This document shows positions 8,521 to 17,621 of a DNA stretch of 42,040 bases, piece by piece. Source of the stretch: Candidatus Sumerlaeota bacterium (GTDB lineage: Bacteria; Sumerlaeota; Sumerlaeia; JADFCT01); the NCBI GenBank assembly GCA_026398575.1, contig JAPLSP010000037.1, positions 1-42,040 of the forward strand, read 5' to 3'. Made by a program: the position numbers and the translations under genes. The stretch's first letter is position 1. Every line of letters begins with the position of its first letter. The notes beneath the pieces were generated by a model. The model did no database searches, had not been told where the DNA came from, and saw only the letters and a program-made list of their open reading frames with translations.

Positions 8521-10830
8521 ATGAAGCGGTTATTTTTAATTTCCCTAAAGATTCATGCGGAAATTGACGAAAAATATCAAGGAGTCTATTTCCATTCTTC
8601 GATACCCATCAGCATGAACACGGCAGAACACGATCGGAGTTCCAATTCTCATCAAGCAATTGACGGATCAGCAATATTGCCCACCAATGCGGGCGTTTCC
8701 CTGGCGCCCCTGACCGGCGCCGGCGCTCAAAGCCCGGCGCTCTCGCCGGAAGCCAGCGCGCTGCGCGCGGCGGAAGAGGCGCTGGTTCAAAGCTGGAGCC
8801 TCTTCGAAGCGATCTTCATCTCGATTTCCGACGCGGTGATCTTCTCCGACACCCAGCGTCGCATTCTTCTGATCAATCCCGCCGCGACAGCCATCTTTGG
8901 CTACACGCCGGAAGAATTGAAGGGCCAGACCGCTGAATGCCTCTATGCCAGCAAGGCGGATTATGAAGAAACTGGACGGCAGCGCTTCAATGTCAATGCG
9001 CTCGTCCAATCGCAGGTCTTCGAGATGCGCTATCGCCGCAAAGACGGCACGGTGTTCCATGGCGAATCGCTGGCAACGGCGATCCGCGATTCGCAAGGCG
9101 CCATCGTCGGCTACGTCGGCATTCACCGGTACATCACCGAGCGCAAGCAGGCCGAGGAAATCATCCGGCTCAATCAGCGGCGCTCGGAAACACTCGCGCG
9201 CCTGGGAACTCTGGAAGAAAGCTCCATCAACAAGCTATGCGACTTCGCGCTCGAAGCGGGGATTCATCTGACCGGCAGCGCGGTCGGCTATCTTTTCTTC
9301 TATAACGAAGAGCAAAAAATCCTGACGCTCTATGCCTGGTCCAAAGAAGTCATGAAAGAGTGCGCGATCGAAGCGCCGCCGGCGGCGTTCGAGCTCGATA
9401 AGATCGGACTGCTGGGCGAAGCCGTGCGGCAGCGCAAGCCGATCATTATCAATGACTACGAAGCGCCCAATCCCTTCAAGAAAGGCTATCCTGAAGGACA
9501 CATTTCCATTCGCCGCCACCTGAGCCTGCCGATTTTTCAAGGCGACCGGATTGTGGCCGTCATCGGCGTCGGCAACAAGTCCAGCGATTACGACGATCAG
9601 GACGCGCAGCAGCTGCAACTGCTGATGGAAGGCGTCTGGCGCCTGATCGAGCGCAAGCAGGCCGAGGAGGAGCGGCGCACGCTGGAAACGCGAATGCGGC
9701 AGGCGCAGAAGCTGGAAAGCCTCGGCGTGCTGGCCGGCGGCATCGCCCATGACTTTAATAATCTGCTGATGGTGGTTCTGGGCAACGCCGATCTGGCGCT
9801 GACCTATCTGCCCGCCGAATCGCCGGCGCGTTTCAGCATCCAGGAGATCGAAACGGCTTCGCGCCGCGCGGCGGACATCTGCAAGCAGATGCTGAGCTAC
9901 TCGGGCAAGGGACAATTCGTCCTCGAGCCGCTCAATCTGTCGCGCCTCGTCCGCGAAATGGTCCACATGCTCGAAATCTCCATCTCCAAAAAAGCCGCGT
10001 TGCGCTGCCAGTTCGCCGACAACCTGCCGGCGGTCGAAGCCGACGCCACGCAAATCCAGCAGGTCGTCATGAACCTGATCATCAACGCCTCCGAGGCCAT
10101 CGGCGACAAGGAGGGCGTTATCACGGTCAGCACGGGAACCATGGAATGCTCGCGGGAATATCTGCACGAGGACTTTCTCGGCGAGACTCCGAAGGCCGGC
10201 CCCTATGTGTTCATCGAAGTGGCCGATACGGGCTGCGGCATGGACGCGCAAACCCAATCCAAAATCTTCGATCCTTTCTTCACGACCAAATTCACGGGCC
10301 GGGGATTGGGCCTGGCCGCCGTTCTCGGCATCATACGCGGACACAAAGGCGCCATCAAAATCGGGAGCGAACCAGGCCGCGGAGCAGCTTTCAAGGCGCT
10401 TTTCCCCGCCTCGTCCAAAGCCGCCTTATCCACAGAGGCGCCGGGAAGCCCCAAGCCATGGAGTGGGAACGGAGTTATCCTGGTCGTGGATGATGAAGAG
10501 GGCGTCCGCAAGCTGACCAAGCGCATGATCGAACGATCCGGCTTCACCGTGTTGACGGCATCGGACGGGCGCGAGGCGATGGAGATTTTCTCCCAGCGCA
10601 GCGCAGAGATTGCCTGCGTGCTGCTCGATCTGACCATGCCCCGCATGGACGGCGAAGAGACGCTCGCCGCGTTGCGCCGCATCCGCGACGACGTTCGCGT
10701 GATCCTGTCGAGCGGCTATAATGAACAGGAAATCGCCCAACGCTTCGCCGGCAAGGGGCTTTCCGGCTTCATCCAGAAACCTTATCTCATGGCGTCGCTG
10801 AACGCCAAACTGCAAGAAGCGCTGAAATAG
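8521..10830 (+). CDS. Hybrid sensor histidine kinase/response regulator (PAS-GAF-HisKA-HATPase-REC)
   Basis: The product has 769 residues and no evident membrane segment, so it is probably a cytoplasmic sensor. A PAS domain spans about 93-210 and a GAF domain about 232-375. The HisKA helix carries the phospho-acceptor His at 410 in the GIAHDFNN motif typical of hybrid kinases. The HATPase_c domain spans about 500-632, with MNLIINASEAI (N box), DTGCGMD (D/G1 box) and GRGLGLAAV (G2 box). The C-terminal receiver (about 650-768) has acidic D657/D658, phospho-acceptor D703 in LLDLTMPRMDG and K753 in QKPY. All residues needed for autokinase and intramolecular phosphotransfer appear present. The start is uncertain: neither the ATG at 8521 nor an in-frame ATG at 8614 has a good Shine-Dalgarno sequence. 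No partner regulator is adjacent. Confidence 0.93.
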   Translation: MKRLFLISLKIHAEIDEKYQGVYFHSSIPISMNTAEHDRSSNSHQAIDGSAILPTNAGVSLAPLTGAGAQSPALSPEASALRAAEEALVQSWSLFEAIFISISDAVIFSDTQRRILLINPAATAIFGYTPEELKGQTAECLYASKADYEETGRQRFNVNALVQSQVFEMRYRRKDGTVFHGESLATAIRDSQGAIVGYVGIHRYITERKQAEEIIRLNQRRSETLARLGTLEESSINKLCDFALEAGIHLTGSAVGYLFFYNEEQKILTLYAWSKEVMKECAIEAPPAAFELDKIGLLGEAVRQRKPIIINDYEAPNPFKKGYPEGHISIRRHLSLPIFQGDRIVAVIGVGNKSSDYDDQDAQQLQLLMEGVWRLIERKQAEEERRTLETRMRQAQKLESLGVLAGGIAHDFNNLLMVVLGNADLALTYLPAESPARFSIQEIETASRRAADICKQMLSYSGKGQFVLEPLNLSRLVREMVHMLEISISKKAALRCQFADNLPAVEADATQIQQVVMNLIINASEAIGDKEGVITVSTGTMECSREYLHEDFLGETPKAGPYVFIEVADTGCGMDAQTQSKIFDPFFTTKFTGRGLGLAAVLGIIRGHKGAIKIGSEPGRGAAFKALFPASSKAALSTEAPGSPKPWSGNGVILVVDDEEGVRKLTKRMIERSGFTVLTASDGREAMEIFSQRSAEIACVLLDLTMPRMDGEETLAALRRIRDDVRVILSSGYNEQEIAQRFAGKGLSGFIQKPYLMASLNAKLQEALK

Positions 10831-10873
10831 TCCGCTTCTCCTTGTGTGCCGGTTGTGACGCGGCGAAGCATGT

Positions 10874-12259
10874 TTATCGGAAAAAGACCAACGTCACTAA
10901 AATGAACAGCGGGATGAGAATCAGGCCGCTATAAAGCAAGTAACCAAAAAAGCCCGGCATTTTTATGCCCGATTGCTCGGCAATGCTTTTGACCATGAAG
11001 TTCGGGCCATTGCCGATGTAGGTGACGGCGCCCATGAAAACTGCCCCGCATGAGACCGCCGTCAAAAGGGCCGCGTCAATCATGCCATACATGACAGGCA
11101 GCGCATGTGGACCGGCGGGCTGGGCGCAAGCCGTGCTAAAGAAGACAACGTAGCTGGGCGCATTGTCCAGAACACTGGAAAGCAAGCCGCAGGCCCAGAA
11201 GAATTGCCAGGGAGCGGAAATACCCAGCCGCGCGCCCTCGATATTGAGAATTTCGATGGGCGCCTGCATGGTAATGAAGACGCCGATAAACAGCGCAGCC
11301 ACTTCGGCGATAGGCGCAAATCTAAAGTTATTCGCTTTCCGGATTTCACTGGAGGTCAGCGCCCATGATAATCCCGCCAGGGTCAACATCACGAGTTCGC
11401 GCATATATGCGAACGGCTTCCATCCAATTGCAGGGATGGGCTTGCCGGGATCGAGCAGCCCGATGGCGAGGACAACACCGGCCAGCAAGATGAAATTGAC
11501 GCGGCCCGTGAGCTGGAACGGCGCGCGCATCGTCTCATCACGCTCGATGTCACCCGGCGCTTCCGCTCGCCAGGCGAACCAGTCCCAGATGAAATAAACG
11601 GCCAGTAGCACAATGACGCAAAAGAGCCACTGCTTCCACAGCGTCAGCGTCCAGAGAAACGGCACGCCGAGCAAGTAGCCGAGGAACAATGGCGGATCAC
11701 CGATTGGCAACAGGCTGCCGCCAATGTTCGCCACGAGGAAGATAAAAAAGACCACGGTATGCTTAACATGGCGCCGCTCGGAATTAACCTGCAGGAGGGG
11801 ACGGATCAACAGCATGGCGGCGCCCGTCGTTCCGATGAAGCTCGCCAGAACCGCGCCGATGGCGAGGAAAAGCGTGTTTGTCAGCGGATGCGCGGGTAGG
11901 TCGCCGCGCAGGTTGATGCCGCCGCTGATGGTGAAAAGGGCGAAGAGCAGGATGATGAATGGGATGTATTCGATGAGAATGGCATGCTTGAGGATCGTCA
12001 GCGCGGTGGCCAGACCGGGCGCGCTCGCGCCATCATGCGCGTTGTAACCGTATCCCCGAAATAGATAATACAGGATGACCACCAGGCCCAACGCCAGGGA
12101 TAGATATAGTTTGTTGCGATTGCGTTCCCACCAATGCCGAGTCCTGAAGAATAGGGGCGCCAGCGCAATGCAAAGCAGCAATACGGCGAAAGGCAATGAC
12201 CAAAAATGAGAGGGGATGGCTGTATTCGCGCTGATCATGATTTGCATCGTGGTTTGCAT
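10874..12259 (-). CDS. NhaD/CitM-type ion transporter, putative sodium:proton antiporter
   Basis: This 461-residue protein is almost wholly hydrophobic, with about 11-12 membrane helices. It belongs to the ion transporter superfamily that includes NhaD, ArsB and CitM. Two inverted-repeat-like halves each carry a re-entrant signature: TGAAMLL (145-151) and NIGGSLLPIGDPPLF (178-192) in the first, LDNAPSYVVFF and GNGPN (416-420) in the second. Homologues are usually annotated as Na+/H+ antiporters, but a carboxylate or amino-acid-like substrate is equally compatible with the fold. Aagga lies 8 bases before the ATG. It is the last gene of the minus-strand operon, 49 bases after the AsnB-like gene. 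That position makes export or uptake of the pathway's compound, or of its counter-ion, an attractive inference. Confidence 0.85.
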   Translation of the reverse strand: MQTTMQIMISANTAIPSHFWSLPFAVLLLCIALAPLFFRTRHWWERNRNKLYLSLALGLVVILYYLFRGYGYNAHDGASAPGLATALTILKHAILIEYIPFIILLFALFTISGGINLRGDLPAHPLTNTLFLAIGAVLASFIGTTGAAMLLIRPLLQVNSERRHVKHTVVFFIFLVANIGGSLLPIGDPPLFLGYLLGVPFLWTLTLWKQWLFCVIVLLAVYFIWDWFAWRAEAPGDIERDETMRAPFQLTGRVNFILLAGVVLAIGLLDPGKPIPAIGWKPFAYMRELVMLTLAGLSWALTSSEIRKANNFRFAPIAEVAALFIGVFITMQAPIEILNIEGARLGISAPWQFFWACGLLSSVLDNAPSYVVFFSTACAQPAGPHALPVMYGMIDAALLTAVSCGAVFMGAVTYIGNGPNFMVKSIAEQSGIKMPGFFGYLLYSGLILIPLFILVTLVFFR

Positions 12260-12308
12260 AGAATGATCCTTACCCCAAAGGAAGGACGGTATCCCCTGCC
12301 CGCGCGGA

Positions 12309-13658
12309 TCAAGCTTCGCTGTCGCTGGGCGCGCCCTTTGTCCTTCCCATCCAGGAAAGATTCTCCAGCCTTCCGAAATGCTCTTCGAATATCCGGTAAT
12401 ACATCAATTCCTCCTTGCTGTTGAGTGTCCAGCCATTCGGCAAATGGCGTTTGCGGCCAAACTCGTTATCTGAAATCGTGTCGTTGGCGCGGCGCGCCAG
12501 ACATTCACCCACGCCGGCCCCTTCCCAGAATTTGGCCTTTCTTCGGTTCAATACCCGTTCGGGGAGCGCGCCATCCATTGCGCGGCGCAGAATCCATTTT
12601 TCCACTCCATCGCGAATCTTCAACTCCACGGGAATGCGCAAAGCATAGTCCACAACGTCATTATCAAGAAAACCGACGTGCGCGACCAAGCCATGCGCCG
12701 ACGCGCAGCGGTCCACTCTCTGCAGCGCGGTATTGTGCAGGCGGTTCGTGATGTCCACCAATTCATCCGCCAGGCGCCCCACCGGTAAAGCCTTGAGGTA
12801 GTCATATCCTGCGAATAGCTCATCACCGCCTTCGCCCGAAAATACGGCGGCAACATGTTCCGCCGCCCGCTGCCCGACCAGGTAGTTGACGATACTGGAT
12901 CGCACCAAAAGCGCGTCAAAGGATTCCAGGTGGAAAATCACCTTCGGCAAAGCCTCAAGCAATCGCTCCTGCGTCAAGAGGACTTCATGATGCTGCGCAT
13001 CAATATGCCTGGCGACTTCGCGCGCATATTCAAGATCGGGAGCGTCCTTCAGTCCTCCCGCAAAGGTATGCAAAGCGTCCACATGAGGACGCGCCAGCGC
13101 CGCTATCGCGCTGGAATCCAGCCCTCCGGAAAGCCATACCCCCATCGTCGGATTGTTAATAGCTTTCTTTACGGCGGCATCGAGGCGACGATGTAATTCC
13201 TTCACGATAACATCCGGCGAATCCTCTAAAGGCGGCCGCGCCTTGATCTGGAAATAAGGAATAACCAATTTATCGCACAAGCGGTGGCCGGGAGGGAATT
13301 CCTCCACGCTCTTGGTTAGCTCCAACAGGGCTTTGACCTCCGAGGAGAAGCACAAAGCGCCATCCTCCGTCCGGCCATAATAGAGGGGCGAAATGCCCAG
13401 GTGATCCCGGCAAAGGTAGAATTGCTCATTGAACACGGCGGCTTCCGCAAAATGACTCTCGCCGGCGAAATCCAAAACGCGCGCCTCTGCCGACTTTGCT
13501 TTTCCCGGTTGCGCTTTGGCCTTGATAATGCCCAGCGTGGCGCCCACGACCTCGGTGATCGCATATCCCGATGCGTCGCCGCGATGCCCGATGCGCTCCA
13601 GCATCCGCCGGACTTGGTCCGTTCTTCCTTCCCTGGCGATTCCAGCGATCCCAGACAT
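12309..13658 (-). CDS. Asparagine-synthase-like protein lacking the glutaminase cysteine
   Basis: The 449-residue product is homologous to AsnB. The C-terminal ATP-pyrophosphatase domain is intact, with SGGLDSS (177-183), SGEGGDE (274-280) and the RRKAKFWEGAG segment (372-382) matching the AsnB active-site loop. It should adenylate a carboxylate and transfer it to ammonia or an amine. The N-terminal class II amidotransferase domain is short (about 115-130 residues against about 190). It begins Met-Ser-Gly-Ile, not Met-Cys-Gly-Ile, so the catalytic Cys is replaced by Ser and glutamine hydrolysis is unlikely. Loss of this Cys is also known in beta-lactam synthetases, which are AsnB relatives that close lactam rings. 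The start is firm: aaggag precedes the ATG. The gene lies 15 bases after the B12-protein gene, so co-translation is likely. Its substrate is unknown. Confidence 0.88.
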   Translation of the reverse strand: MSGIAGIAREGRTDQVRRMLERIGHRGDASGYAITEVVGATLGIIKAKAQPGKAKSAEARVLDFAGESHFAEAAVFNEQFYLCRDHLGISPLYYGRTEDGALCFSSEVKALLELTKSVEEFPPGHRLCDKLVIPYFQIKARPPLEDSPDVIVKELHRRLDAAVKKAINNPTMGVWLSGGLDSSAIAALARPHVDALHTFAGGLKDAPDLEYAREVARHIDAQHHEVLLTQERLLEALPKVIFHLESFDALLVRSSIVNYLVGQRAAEHVAAVFSGEGGDELFAGYDYLKALPVGRLADELVDITNRLHNTALQRVDRCASAHGLVAHVGFLDNDVVDYALRIPVELKIRDGVEKWILRRAMDGALPERVLNRRKAKFWEGAGVGECLARRANDTISDNEFGRKRHLPNGWTLNSKEELMYYRIFEEHFGRLENLSWMGRTKGAPSDSEA

Positions 13659-13673
13659 GATTTCTTCTCCTTT

Positions 13674-15545
13674 TCAGAAATGAGCATGCGAATTTAGGCT
13701 GGCCGCCCATAACCGCTCTTCTGTGGAAACAGGAGCGCCGCGCTCGTCCACCACTTTCATTGCGCCGCGAATCAGGCGGGTTTGCCAGCGCATGGCTTTG
13801 CGAAATTCCTCTTTGCCTTCCCAGAGATAAGGAACCGGCAAAAATCCGCGGACGAAAACTTGATACAGCCCCTCGGCCGTATAGGGATTGCATACGATGC
13901 ATTCAATGGCATGGAGAACCGCGCGCGCTTCGGCGAGCAGTTCCTGCGTGCGAGCGGCGACGTCCGGATGGCGCTTCATGTCGTCCACCTGGCCTTTGGA
14001 GCGAAGCTGGCGATACTGTTTGAGAGCGTGGCGCGTGATTTGAATGCTCTCATTGACGACGGCAGGATCGGCCAAATGAGAAGCCTCGGAATAACTGACC
14101 ACATGGATGATCTCGGGACTGTTGAAATCATCCGGCTCGATATCATCCATGAGCGCGGTGACGGCGGCCAACTGCGCCTTGGCTTTTTCCGGATCGGGAG
14201 AAAAATAATCCAGGCCGCCGCGCGGCTGCAGGATAACGCGAAACCGTTCATCCTCCAACTCGCGCGCCAGTTGAAGCATGGCTCTGGATTTTGCCAAGTC
14301 TTGCACGCCCCAGGTGTATTTGGGTGTATTGAGCATATTTTGCAGGATGAAACAGCGAATCCCCAATGATTTCGCAAGCCGGGCGGCCAGGATCGCCGAG
14401 ACGACATACGTCACATCATCCGCGCCACGGAAGGCGAAGTGATGGGGCACATTGGCCTCGAATGGCTTGCCGGTCGAGGCGATATACCGCAGCGCTTCAA
14501 TATGCTGTCCCAAATTGGCCCGAACGGTGTAAGGCCCGCGCCCGTCCACCTGGCAGAACCACCACAAGGACAGCGCATGCCAAGCGATATTGATCGTTTC
14601 CTCATACATTCGGGCCAGCGCGGGAATGTCTTTGGTCCCGGCATAGGTACGGACCAGCATCGGGCGGGCGGCCTGCCAAACGGCAGCGTATTCCTCTGGT
14701 GAATTCAACGGCACGCCGCCGCCGTTGGGCCCGTCGGCCCAATCCTCGCCGAAGTTCGATTGCGTCATCTGCGAGGTTCCAATGGAAAGCACGTCGAGAA
14801 AACCCATCGCGGCCAATTGGCGCGTCCAGCTCAGAAAAAGCCGGACTGCTTCGCTTCGATCAGCCAGATACGGCCCGACGTGGGCTCTCATCAAGGGCGG
14901 AAGCCTGTTTTGCCGGGAATGGCGGAGGCGCGCGACGACCGTATCCGCGCGTGTTCCGAATTCATTATAGCCGCTTCGGTCAACAGGCCTGGCGCCGAGA
15001 TAATCGCCTTTCCGGATCAATTCCTTGCCGAACGCTAGCCGGTCTTCGTCATAGCGAAGGCTTTGAGCCAGCTCCTGCGGCTGCGACGTTGCGTGGACGC
15101 CCAAAATATTAAGCGCCTCAGCGGGAGTCTCATCCCCTCGGAAGACTCCAGCCACTTCGGGGATTTCCCGCTGAACTTTGTCGCACGTCTCCGGCAATCC
15201 CGCGAAAAAGACGGCTCTGATGGGTCCTCTTTCCCAGGAAAGCAACCGCTTTTGCGCCAGAATCCGCATCAATTGAGCGAAGACGCCGACGCCTTGCGCC
15301 GGATCCAGCCGGTAGCTGAATCCCAGGAGCGTAATCCGCGCTTCGCGGATCCATTGCTCGATGACGGCGCCATTGGCCGCCGCGAGCGGCGCCTCGCACG
15401 CTTTGCAGATTCCGGCGTCCGCGATCACGGAATGATAGCCGCAATCAGCCAGTATCTGGGAGATGGAGCTGATACCGAGCGTATGCGCGTCAAGAGCAGG
15501 CCGCGCAAATCCAAAGCGATCGTCTTTACTGAGGGTATTTTTCAT
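13674..15545 (-). CDS. Cobalamin-binding, glutamate-mutase-like single-chain protein
   Basis: The product has 623 residues. The N-terminus carries the base-off cobalamin motif DxHxxG (D19-A-H21-T-L-G24) followed by a Rossmann-like domain to about residue 150. The remaining 450 residues look like a TIM-barrel mutase domain. It contains NGGGVPLNS, DGRGPYTVRANLGQH, FEANVPHHFAFRG and ILQPRGG, which I read as distantly related to the E subunit of glutamate (methylaspartate) mutase. The total length matches the sum of the usual S (about 137) and E (about 483) subunits, so it may be a fused mutase doing a carbon-skeleton rearrangement of an amino acid. The motif assignment is firm and the reaction is inferred. 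Aaaggtgagcc precedes the ATG. It sits 24 bases after the dehydrogenase gene and 15 bases before the AsnB-like gene. Confidence 0.75.
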   Translation of the reverse strand: MKNTLSKDDRFGFARPALDAHTLGISSISQILADCGYHSVIADAGICKACEAPLAAANGAVIEQWIREARITLLGFSYRLDPAQGVGVFAQLMRILAQKRLLSWERGPIRAVFFAGLPETCDKVQREIPEVAGVFRGDETPAEALNILGVHATSQPQELAQSLRYDEDRLAFGKELIRKGDYLGARPVDRSGYNEFGTRADTVVARLRHSRQNRLPPLMRAHVGPYLADRSEAVRLFLSWTRQLAAMGFLDVLSIGTSQMTQSNFGEDWADGPNGGGVPLNSPEEYAAVWQAARPMLVRTYAGTKDIPALARMYEETINIAWHALSLWWFCQVDGRGPYTVRANLGQHIEALRYIASTGKPFEANVPHHFAFRGADDVTYVVSAILAARLAKSLGIRCFILQNMLNTPKYTWGVQDLAKSRAMLQLARELEDERFRVILQPRGGLDYFSPDPEKAKAQLAAVTALMDDIEPDDFNSPEIIHVVSYSEASHLADPAVVNESIQITRHALKQYRQLRSKGQVDDMKRHPDVAARTQELLAEARAVLHAIECIVCNPYTAEGLYQVFVRGFLPVPYLWEGKEEFRKAMRWQTRLIRGAMKVVDERGAPVSTEERLWAASLNSHAHF

Positions 15546-15569
15546 GGCTCACCTTTTTCCTAAACTGAT

Positions 15570-17132
15570 CTATGCCCCCACCACCAGGAATCGGATATCC
15601 TTTACGGACATTCCTTTGATGCCCAGCCGCTCGACGGTCCGGCCTTCGGCCCAGTAGTCCACCCCGTGCATTGCGGACGCCATGTTGATGACGGACCTGA
15701 TGGTGGGCGTTGGCACATTGAGCATTTCTCCGATGGACGCGATGGGAACCAAACTCATGGGGACATCTTCGGAAATATAGCGGTGATGGATCGTCGCGGG
15801 CGCCTTGATGCCGGAATAACCCGGATTGGCCTGCATGGCGTCGAGCAAGGTTTTGCCAGCGGCATCGTAAGCCAGGTAAAGCCATTCGCGGGCTGTATTC
15901 GCGCGAATCCCAAGGGCGCTGGCCACGTTTACCCGCTCGCGATCAATCGTTTCCAATACGCTGGCGACGGCGGGCGTGACGCCTTGCACGTAGTATTCGA
16001 AATCGCCGTGTGTTTCTTCGATGCGCCCGGCGTTGAGGATGGTGATGGCCGGATGAAACACCGCCCCAATGTTGTCGAGGCTGGTCTTCAAGACGTTGTC
16101 TCCCGGCACAAACTGAGGAAACGCCTTGCGTATGACTGGCAGGACGTCCACCGTTTGGTAAGCCGGGAGGCACGCCAGTGGCACGGAATTCTTGATGCCG
16201 AAGATATGCACGCGCCCGGGATTGGTCGCGCGCGAGGCATAAAGCAGCGTTTGCGCTTCGGCAATATAAGGACGGACCGAGGGATTGCGCTCGCGCAGAA
16301 TTTGCGCAACCTCGAGCGCTCCTCCGGTTCGCCCCGGATTCAATACAAGGATTTGGCCGTCCTTGATATGGGGCGCCACAATCTCGGCGATATTCCGGTG
16401 ACCCGTCGCTGGAACGACCACCATCAATACATCCGAAGCGCCCACGGCTTCGGCAGCGTCTGATGAGACCAGGTTCAACGCCGCGAACCCTTCCACTTCA
16501 CCGGTTACTTCGATGCCGCCGCGCGCCCGGATAGGAATAAGGTGTTCTTCGGTTCGATTGAAGAGATTCACCTGGTAGCCGATAATGGCCAAATGCGCCG
16601 CCATCGCCATACCCCCATGACCGGCGCCCAAAACGCAAAAGATGGGCATGCCCTCGGCGGCCACGATCTCGCCGAGCGGTTCTTCGGCGGACGCGAACTG
16701 CTCGATGAATTCCGATGAAGATTTCACCGCGAGCAAGGCCTCGATGAATTCCTGTGACTGGCAAAGCCGCGAAATGCGGCTTAAAACCCGGAGGTAAAGG
16801 GGCTGCGCTTCGGGCGGACACAAAAGCAAAAAAACAAGATTGGCCTTTTCCTTTGCGCCTTGCCATGGAATCCCTTCACGTGAAACACCCGCAGCCAGGA
16901 CCAATTGCTTACAGGCCTTTGTCGAGGCGTGCGGTATCGCAATGTGATGCGAGGCGACCGGCAAAATCGTGCTGCCGATCCTTTCTCTGGCCATCAGATC
17001 TTTCAGCGCCATTTCCGCAACGATTCCCTTGATATTCGCCAGCGCGGAAACCATTTGCTCCATGGTGGCTTCGCTGTTGGCGGCAGGAAGATAGATTACT
17101 GTTTCCGGGTGTAGAATGCTTGCAATTTTCAT
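15570..17132 (-). CDS. PTS EIIA domain fused to an NAD(P)-dependent opine-type dehydrogenase
   Basis: The ATG at 17132 is chosen because aaaggag lies 8 bases upstream; an in-frame start 33 bases earlier has none. The 520-residue product has two parts. Residues 1-148 resemble the fructose/nitrogen type EIIA domain: RERIGST, then HHIAIPHAS with the expected phospho-accepting His at 68. Residues 163-520 are an octopine/nopaline-dehydrogenase-like enzyme, with dinucleotide-binding GAGHGG at 169-174, NPGRTGG, an AEAQTLLYASR stretch and a C-terminal helical opine dehydrogenase domain with conserved His (FHPA, TIHHRY). Such enzymes reductively join an amino acid and a 2-oxo acid, or catalyse related reactions. 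The fusion suggests control by PTS phosphorylation or ligand sensing. It is the second gene of the operon, 24 bases before the B12-protein gene. Confidence 0.88.
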   Translation of the reverse strand: MKIASILHPETVIYLPAANSEATMEQMVSALANIKGIVAEMALKDLMARERIGSTILPVASHHIAIPHASTKACKQLVLAAGVSREGIPWQGAKEKANLVFLLLCPPEAQPLYLRVLSRISRLCQSQEFIEALLAVKSSSEFIEQFASAEEPLGEIVAAEGMPIFCVLGAGHGGMAMAAHLAIIGYQVNLFNRTEEHLIPIRARGGIEVTGEVEGFAALNLVSSDAAEAVGASDVLMVVVPATGHRNIAEIVAPHIKDGQILVLNPGRTGGALEVAQILRERNPSVRPYIAEAQTLLYASRATNPGRVHIFGIKNSVPLACLPAYQTVDVLPVIRKAFPQFVPGDNVLKTSLDNIGAVFHPAITILNAGRIEETHGDFEYYVQGVTPAVASVLETIDRERVNVASALGIRANTAREWLYLAYDAAGKTLLDAMQANPGYSGIKAPATIHHRYISEDVPMSLVPIASIGEMLNVPTPTIRSVINMASAMHGVDYWAEGRTVERLGIKGMSVKDIRFLVVGA

Positions 17133-17218
17133 GGTAATGCTCCTTTGGCTCCAAGGCTTATCCAAACCCTAAAGAATCACTTGGAAATTAGCGAATATCT
17201 TGATCTGTTTTTAGGCTA

Positions 17219-17560
17219 TCAACGAAGGAGAAAGCCGATCCCATGCGCCAGCGCCCATAAGGGCAAGGCGAGAGCGATGAGAATCAAGGCATACCGGCGC
17301 CAATGCGCCAGGGTCGCCGGCTCGCCCGCGACTGTTTCGCCATTCAGGTGTGCGATATCCAAATAGCGCAAGCCGATGCAGACGACTACCGCCGCCCAGA
17401 ATAAACTATCGGCCAGGTTGAATTTGCCCCGATTTTGGACAATGAAGAGAAGGGCCGCCAAAAGGGCAATCGTTCCGATGGCCATCCATCCGAGACGGGC
17501 CACGCAGCCGAGGGTACCGTGTAAACTGTAAGAAGATTCTTTTCGTTCTATTTTAGACAT
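17219..17560 (-). CDS. Small integral membrane protein, first gene of the operon
   Basis: The 113-residue product has three or four hydrophobic segments (about 22-43, 49-67 and 88-111), so it should be an inner-membrane protein. I do not recognise a family. The ATG at 17560 has ggagg 8 bases upstream; GTG codons just before it overlap that site and are less likely starts. It lies 86 bases before the dehydrogenase gene on the same strand and is probably the first gene of that operon. A candidate promoter lies at 17701-17729. It could be an accessory subunit for the NhaD/CitM-like transporter encoded at the other end, but nothing in the sequence shows this. Confidence 0.65.
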   Translation of the reverse strand: MSKIERKESSYSLHGTLGCVARLGWMAIGTIALLAALLFIVQNRGKFNLADSLFWAAVVVCIGLRYLDIAHLNGETVAGEPATLAHWRRYALILIALALPLWALAHGIGFLLR

Positions 17561-17621
17561 AACCACCACCTCCGATCACAGAAAGTAATCAGAGTGGCGG
17601 CCCGACCACCCAAGAGAATTA

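Noticed and set aside
9235..10344. Minus-strand ORF of 369 codons
   Set aside because: Antisense shadow of the hybrid histidine kinase; the sense strand carries all kinase motifs.
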